Source: Rhytidiadelphus loreus
Taxonomy: Eukaryota > Streptophyta > Bryopsida > Hypnales > Hylocomiaceae
DNA: 64,000 nt
Assembly (NCBI GenBank): GCA_947034895.1
Contig: OX344764.1
Location: 39,248,935-39,312,934 of the forward strand
Direction of reading: 5' to 3'
Below, one piece after another: positions 58,101 through 64,000 of this stretch (position 1 is the first letter of the stretch; every line of letters begins with the position of its first letter). The notes beneath the pieces were generated by a model. The model saw only the letters and a program-made list of their open reading frames with translations, did no database searches and was not told the origin of the DNA. Made by a program: the position numbers and the translations under genes.

Positions 58101-59377
58101 ATAGCGCAGCACCCTCAAATGCGGTGCAAATCGTGCCGTCTCCAGAGCCCATCCCTCAGTAACGCTCAACGGGCATATTACCACTGCCAGAACATTAACA
58201 TTGAGAAATATTCAAACCGACTTTTAATGTTGGTGCATTATGTAAAGTGTTCAATAGTTCAATGGTTCAACTCCATCTACGAGAGGCATCTAAACGATAC
58301 ATTACTCCAATAGACAAACATGATACTTGTGGTGAAAGAAGAGACCAATAATAAGAGACTAAAACAATGCAGGATAAACGCAAGCTTACAAAATGGGCCT
58401 TTGGTAGATCGCGCAGACTTGAGGTATGCAAGCAAGGCAATAGACTGCAGCGTCTTCCCTAAACCCATCTGCAGGTACAAGCCACAAGCTTAGTGTACCC
58501 TACATTAGCAAATACTACCAGGACTAGATACTTAATGGTGAAAGCTACTCCTCTCGTGTCTTAAACCCTAAAAGAGCAAGGATTCATGGTACAAAAATGA
58601 CCAATTCAATTGATCATATCGTGCAGAATCAGACGAGACCAAATTTTATATCACCAGAATCAGTGAAAAAAAATGACATCTGCTGGTCAAAAAAGACATA
58701 AATTTTATAAAAAAAAGGTTCAAAGAGTGCTAAAATTTCAAGAAGTTCAATTCGGTCCTCTGTGTCCATTAGAGTTTAAAGCCCTGAACACTGACGAAGA
58801 ATCGAGAATCTTAGTCAAAACTTCAATCACAAAAGTAGCATTCATATGAAAAGCCGCACCTCATCCCCTGCAAATCACCACAACCAGCAAAATGTCAGGC
58901 AAGTCATTCAAATCTTTCTACTCTTGATTCACCAAAGCAAACCCTAATCACATCCTCCTCATCAAAATTCACAATCCAACACACCAATCCTTCATCAATT
59001 CCTTCAAGCACTTTGATACAAGATTGGCACAACGCAACAACCAAAGAGTAGCCCATCGACGAGAGTTAATTGAATTCCTATCACTACACAACACCAACAA
59101 TTCGCATCGCAACTAATTCTGTGAACTCTAAAACCCTCCATTCATAGAAAAGTCTCCCAAATTGCGAGGATTCCAGCTGCTTACCCAGAATGACATTGAC
59201 ACCCAGTGCGAATCGTCCAATGAGCCATGCCACGCCCTCCGCTTGATGAAGTTTCAACTCCGCAGTGATCCCCCAACTCTTGCACTGGGCCAGCACGGCG
59301 TCGGAATTCAGCATTCCCTTGCCCTCAAATCGCACCAGGGCTTGAGCAGCCTCTTGCATTTTCTTCAGGGGATCCAT
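52119..59377 (-). CDS. CHR10: SNF2-family chromatin remodeler with C-terminal macro domain
   Basis: Seventeen exons join in frame to 868 residues: 59377-59185, 58867-58860 (8 nt), 58468-58390, 58183-58023, 57552-57418, 57250-57067, 56912-56771, 56529-56418, 56316-56227, 55948-55841, 55478-55281, 55130-55005, 54677-54327, 54054-53717, 53227-53082, 52784-52668, 52237-52119. Motifs: helicase I GDEMGLGKT (65-73), II DEAH (182-185), [13 protein letters not shown] (210-219), [10 protein letters not shown] (457-465), [13 protein letters not shown] (485-495). After an acidic, Lys-rich linker comes a macro domain from about 715 to the end ([51 protein letters not shown]). This order matches Arabidopsis CHR10 and animal ALC1/CHD1L, nuclear ATP-driven nucleosome sliders whose macro domain binds ADP-ribose. 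Junction 15/16 is the least certain. Confidence 0.9.
57805..58009 (+). mobile_element. TTAA-flanked element in CHR10 intron 4
   Basis: TTAA-CCCCTAAAGGACGGAG at the left and GCTTTGGAG-TTAA at the right, 205 bp, both TTAA sites intact. Contains AATTTGATTGACCACATTGT, the intron-subfamily core. It ends only 13 bases from the splice donor at 58022 (minus-strand gene), inside intron 57553-58022. Confidence 0.7.
58561..58779 (+). mobile_element. TTAA-flanked element in CHR10 intron 2
   Basis: TTAA-ACCCTAAAAGAGCAAGG at the left and CCATTAGAGT-TTAA at the right, 219 bp. Contains TTCAATTGATCATATCGTG, the intron-subfamily core, inside intron 58469-58859. Confidence 0.65.
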
Positions 59378-59776
59378 CTCCCAACAATTTCTGATTCGTA
59401 ACAGGGGCTTGTTGCATTGCAGTTCTTGCAGTTCTTACAAACCTGTTGAGCAAAATCGGAAAAGCATTGTGTGACATGGGATTGAAAAAATGAGTGCAGT
59501 TTATCAGTTGAAGGCTCCAGCTTCCTCGGCAAGCTTGACAGATTGTTGCATTGCCGACGACTGCGAGGGCGCCTGAGTCGGGAGCTCAGCTTGAATTTGA
59601 AGCCTCCCGCGCAAGTCGGCAAGTCCAGGGTGCAGGACGGAAGTCATCAGGACCCAAAAACTGAAAGTCAAAATAAGCAATTCAACATAAGTTAAGTTTA
59701 GTTGGAGGCACCTTTTCAAGTCGAAAAAAAAAGTTTAGGGAGTATAAATAATTGAAAATCATGAATTTAAAAATAA
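59378..59776 (-). promoter_or_regulatory. 5' flank of CHR10
   Basis: GC-richer, non-repetitive sequence upstream of ATG 59377; probably 5' UTR and promoter. ORFs here are not in frame with CHR10 and show no domain. Confidence 0.3.
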
Positions 59777-60436
59777 TTAACCCCTAAATGTCCAAGGCCT
59801 GTTTTTGAGCTTCTTGGAATTTGCTCAAAATTGAACAGAATGCCAATATTTTGATAAGTTGTCTCATCTTTTTTTTTATTGTAACCAAACAAATTCAAAT
59901 TAGACATGTTAGAGATCTCATCAAAAAAGAAAACACAACAATATCACTTCATTTATGGAGTGAAAGATTATAATGTTTGACTATGAGGGTGTTAAAACTG
60001 CTAAAGTGATGTGAAGTCTTTCAATCCTCTTTTCACAAGTCAAATCTAAAAAGTTGGTGACCAAAAACAATATGAGGTTAAAGGGCCTAACATGTATAAT
60101 CCCAATTAATTTATGGCTTCTCAAAATCTACTCTATGATTTTTTTAAATGAATTTTGAATGTGATTTTTTCTCCAAGATTTAGTGTAGTTGAGGCTCATT
60201 TCCAAGAGCTCTCAACACTACGGGAAGTCAAGATTGCAATGGGTACCCTTGCACAAAATCTTGAATAGAAAAATCACTATCATTTAATTTCAAGATCGGA
60301 TTTTTGATGCTAAAACTAGACTTCAAGAAGAATTTTCCAAAAGTATAAACTTCTAAAAATAGCAACTTGGTAAGGCTTTATTTAACTTCAAAGTTTTGCA
60401 AACACCTGATTTGGGTGCCTCTGGCATTTAGGGGTT
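59777..60436. mobile_element. TTAA-flanked TIR element (complete, 660 bp)
   Basis: TTAA-CCCCTAAATGTCCAAGG at the left, GCCTCTGGCATTTAGGGG-TTAA at the right, both flanks intact. Serves as the uninterrupted reference for the copy split by copia at 24366-27167. Confidence 0.78.
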
Positions 60437-62101
60437 AAATAAAAAAATTAGATAAGATATATAATTATTATAAATTTTTAAAGTAGGAGTTCTCAAGGCC
60501 ACTAAAACCATCACAAGGTCATGAAACCAAAATTTAGAGAATCAACAATCAACTAATTGGAATTAAGTATGGGAACAATTTAGTTGCACTTTTCATAGAT
60601 ACTTTTATTTTTAGTAGAAGCCTACTTATGAAGAATGGGTACATGGATGTTTTGGGGTGTTTTCACCTTAATATCAAATTCCTAAAGTCCAAGCAGCAAG
60701 CAACCATTTGTCTATCAATAGGCAAGAATTTTAAACACGGAAAATTTGTTATTTCTATGCAAACTAAATCAAGTTGTCTTCCTATTTTTACATTCAGAAC
60801 TACAATTGTTAATATCAAAATAATTTATAAAGAAAATAATGCAAAGTGTTAATTGTTTGTCTAGTGTTGTAAAAGCACCCCAAAATGCCATTTTCAATGC
60901 CTTGATGGGACATTCTCACCAAATCTTTTGAAAAAGTGCATTGTTTGAAATAAGATCATGAATGAAAGGTTCTACATAATTTGTTACTATACACAATGGC
61001 TTAATTTTTGTGTGAGATACTAAAGTAGTTTGAACCCTTATATATTTTTTGGGGTCATAAACTCATATTTAATTAGCTCACAATGTAAACGTCCTAGAAG
61101 GATAGACTTCCATGCACTAAGAATTATCCAATTTGTACAAAAAAGACTCAATGAAGTTTAAAATTTGCATGAAAGTGTTCAATAGTTACAAAAGGAATTA
61201 TTGATTGGCTAAATTTCTAGGAAGGTTTAGATTCTTGAATATATTGGTGTGGTCTTTGTTTCTATGATTTCTTGAAAGTCATTCATTTGATGCTTTTAGT
61301 CCTTGGAGTCTTCACTAATGAAATTGTCTTTAGAAAAGAGTAAAGATACATATAAGGGAAAGTTAAAGGTAAATAACAATGTTCAAGCTTGACATCTTTG
61401 TGAGGCAATTGTGGATATACAAAGTTTATTATATCTCTAACCTACATCAATCAAAGATAGACGTTATACATACATGATTGATTCAAATGCGTAAATATTA
61501 GATGCATTTATTTTCACAAAATACAATAGTTTTTCTATATGATCAACTTTGTTGATGATAGAAAATATCAATTTTTAATGTAATGCCTTCTAAATTTTGC
61601 ATTTGACTTTTTGTGTCTGAAATTGTTCAAAATTATATTAATTGAAGTTGAATTATAAATAAGTGACAAGGTCAATGTTAATAACTTATAAAGTGAAAAA
61701 ACAAGGTTGTTGGTCAATTAGAAATGAAAAAAACTATAACATTAAATAGTTCAAATTTTTACATAAATTTATTACTATTATTAGAAATTCATATTTATAT
61801 TTATTAAATTTTAATTCAAGATATATATTTTCTTAATTTCATATACAAAATGTAGGAACCTAGTGATAATAGTAATAATAAAAAGTCCTTTAGATTATTT
61901 CAAGAATTTGGTGTGTACTTCAATGTACATTTAAAACATCTAATTGAATCTTTTACCTTAACAAAATTTCATTACATTTCAAGGCACCTTCAAATATTAT
62001 ATTGAAGTAAATACGAGATTGAAATCCTAGCACCTCTAATCATGACATAGTTTTGTTTTTATTTTCAATCGAAAACTCAATATCAAAAGTTTGATTGGCT
62101 T
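60437..62101. other. Intergenic AT-rich block
   Basis: Strongly AT-rich. The only longer frame (60628-60852, plus) has no recognisable motif. Nothing else seen. Confidence 0.4.
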
Positions 62102-64000
62102 AGTTATAAAAAGAATCAATTTCATCACACAATGATGTTGCATCTGACATACTAGTTGTATCAGATTCTTCTATTAAATGTTCTAAAGCACATTTTTGAC
62201 CTAATGCTATTGATTTACTTTTCAACAAATTTTCTAAATTATTTAACAATGTAGGACTTGCCATTTCTTCTACCTTGCAATGATCTATTTCAATTGTATC
62301 ATATTCGTAATTCATAAAAGAAAATCTATTTGATGTAAAACCTCTATTTTTGTTTTCTTCAACTAGTGTCTCCTTTGGTATGAAACTATATTTTGTCCCT
62401 TGGTTAAAATTTGAATTTTCATTATCAATAATTTCATCCTATAAAAATATGACATGTTAGAAATTAAATTAACTTTTTAAAATAAAATAATAAAATATAA
62501 ATCTCAATGATAATATTTGTTTATTATATTTAAGAATAACAACAACTCACATTCACTACAATGTTTATTTCAAATAGTGTAGACCTTGCTAATTCTATAG
62601 TAGCATCCATGCTTTAAAATGAATGTGGATTATAATATTTTAAAATATAATTAATTAGAGGAATTTATAAATTGTTAGAAGAATTTGCCCATTACAATAA
62701 ATGCAAACTACAACATTTTAAAAATCAACAATAATTTTAACAAGTTACCTCATTACCATTGTTGATTTTTTTTTATTATCCATACAATCTGAAATAAACA
62801 TTGAAGCAAAGGAAATTTATGAATTTACATTTAATAGATGAAATCTCATTTACAATCACTTACCGTGCATTTCTTAGAAGATAAATTGTTGCATGTGTAT
62901 TTTGAATAATTATTTGTGGTCATCAAATTTTCTTGATTTTGTTTGTTGCATGTAGTATAAAATGTATCATGAATTTGATGTTTGGGGTAAAGATTGTGAT
63001 TCATTCTATTCATGAGGTTCCATTCCATACAAGCAAAAAAATCACCTTTTAATTCATCGTCATTTATTGAAGGCACACTACTTGTAAATGTATTTAACTT
63101 GCCATCTATCATTTTTGAATCTTCACAATTTGACTCTATTCTTGTAATTTGCTTTTTCCATTCTTGTTGTTTGTGTTTTTCAAGCTTTTCAACCATATTT
63201 TGAGAAATATTTATATTGTGATCATTTAATTTGTCACATGCATAATTCAATTCAATTTCATCATTGATATTTCTAATTTCTATTGAAACTTGGCTTGGCA
63301 TGTCATCAAATTTATATTCATGGTCTTGTATCTTTTCAAAATTTAAAGAACATGGTGTAGATTGTGTGAAAGATGGAATATTTAGTGGTAAAATTAAATG
63401 AGGTACATTTGTAATATCAACTAAGAAAGATTTTTCATCCACTTTATCTTTATCTTTAAATATTCCTATATTTTCCAAAATCATAGTTTGCTCTTGAAAT
63501 GGTGTGTCAACCTCATGGTGTAAGATATTATATTGATTATAACTTATTCCACTATTTATAAGTTCTAATTTAGAATTTTTGTTTTTAATAGAATATTTTT
63601 TTAAAGCAACAAAAGTATCATTCAACATGTTTTCTTTTGTCTTGCCAAAATCATATTTTTGAAATATTTCTGATGCATGTAGTGGTTCTTTGAAATTAGT
63701 ATGTGATGTTTCATGATTTTCAAATTTGTTTTCAAGCTCACAAGATGTAATAGGTGCCTTTAGTATTTCTTCACTTTTAAAACCAATTGAATTTGAGAGG
63801 TCTTTCATTAATAAATCATTTGTCTCCAATTGAACTACAGTTCTAGGCTCATTGACCTTTGACATGTTTAGAAATCGTGGAATTGGTGGAACATCCCCAT
63901 TTGAATCTGAAAGATATAAGTACATAGGATTTTTTTTATTCTTATCAACGATCTTATTTTGTACATTTTCTTTTTTTAATGAGTGCATGGGTATACAATC
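62102..64000 (-). CDS. Unidentified AT-rich multi-exon gene, 5' part outside window
   Basis: A long minus-strand exon, about 63988-62864, is open for 375 codons, probably continues past the window edge and ends at a consensus donor (gtaagt). Downstream lie smaller exon-like pieces: about 62609-62550 (encoding DATIELARSTLFEINIVVN, donor gtgagt) and about 62441-62102 (acceptor after tttatag; starts DEIIDNENSNF, ends DEIDSFYN and a TAA). A 40-nt candidate, 62788-62749, does not fit the frame with the flanking exons. The peptide is rich in Asn, Ser, Lys and Glu, low-complexity and probably disordered. No domain recognised. Fast-evolving nuclear scaffold-type proteins look like this, but I assign no function. 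Confidence 0.5.

Overview
The window reads as nuclear DNA of a land plant or close streptophyte relative. Evidence: GT-AG introns, a GT37 xyloglucan-type fucosyltransferase, a CHR10-type SNF2/macro-domain remodeler, a plant-type HGSNAT-like acyltransferase, and plant superfamilies of transposons (CACTA, Stowaway/mariner, PIF/Harbinger, Ty1/copia, chromodomain Ty3/gypsy). Which lineage cannot be settled from sequence alone; an AT-rich, compact-gene, non-flowering plant is my guess. No bacterial, organellar, rRNA, tRNA or CRISPR feature was seen.

Layout. 1-14 kb is gene-poor and packed with small inverted-repeat elements plus a mariner-like relic. 14.4-15.4 kb holds two unidentified, coding-like ORFs. 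15.7-22.7 kb (minus) is a 13-exon HGSNAT-like transmembrane acyltransferase whose exons chain to 475 codons with no phase conflict. 23-27 kb is repeats, with a degenerate Ty1/copia element inserted inside an older inverted-repeat element. 27.5-29.6 kb (plus) is a two-exon AAA ATPase with an organelle-type N-terminus; convergent to it at 30.6-33.8 kb (minus) is the three-exon fucosyltransferase. 34-44 kb is intergenic with a Harbinger relic, a three-copy MITE family, a minisatellite and a 2.3-kb non-autonomous CACTA element. 45.1-49.1 kb is a complete-ended but disabled Ty3/gypsy element (minus). 52.1-59.4 kb (minus) is CHR10 in 17 exons, 868 codons, including an 8-nt microexon. The right edge carries exons of an unidentified AT-rich gene (minus) that runs off the window.

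The most unusual feature is a family of at least a dozen elements of 205-920 bp whose ends read TTAA-CCCCTAAAGG...CCTTTAGGGG-TTAA, i.e. TTAA target sites with CCC-initiated terminal inverted repeats. That is the hallmark of the piggyBac superfamily, which is scarcely known from plants. One subfamily of about 205-355 bp lies in introns of three neighbouring genes (two introns of CHR10, one each of the fucosyltransferase and the AAA ATPase), and the AAA-ATPase intron is bracketed by a 14-bp direct duplication of coding sequence that supplies both splice sites, as expected for recent intron gain. The genes are unrelated housekeeping-type genes and do not form an operon or pathway.
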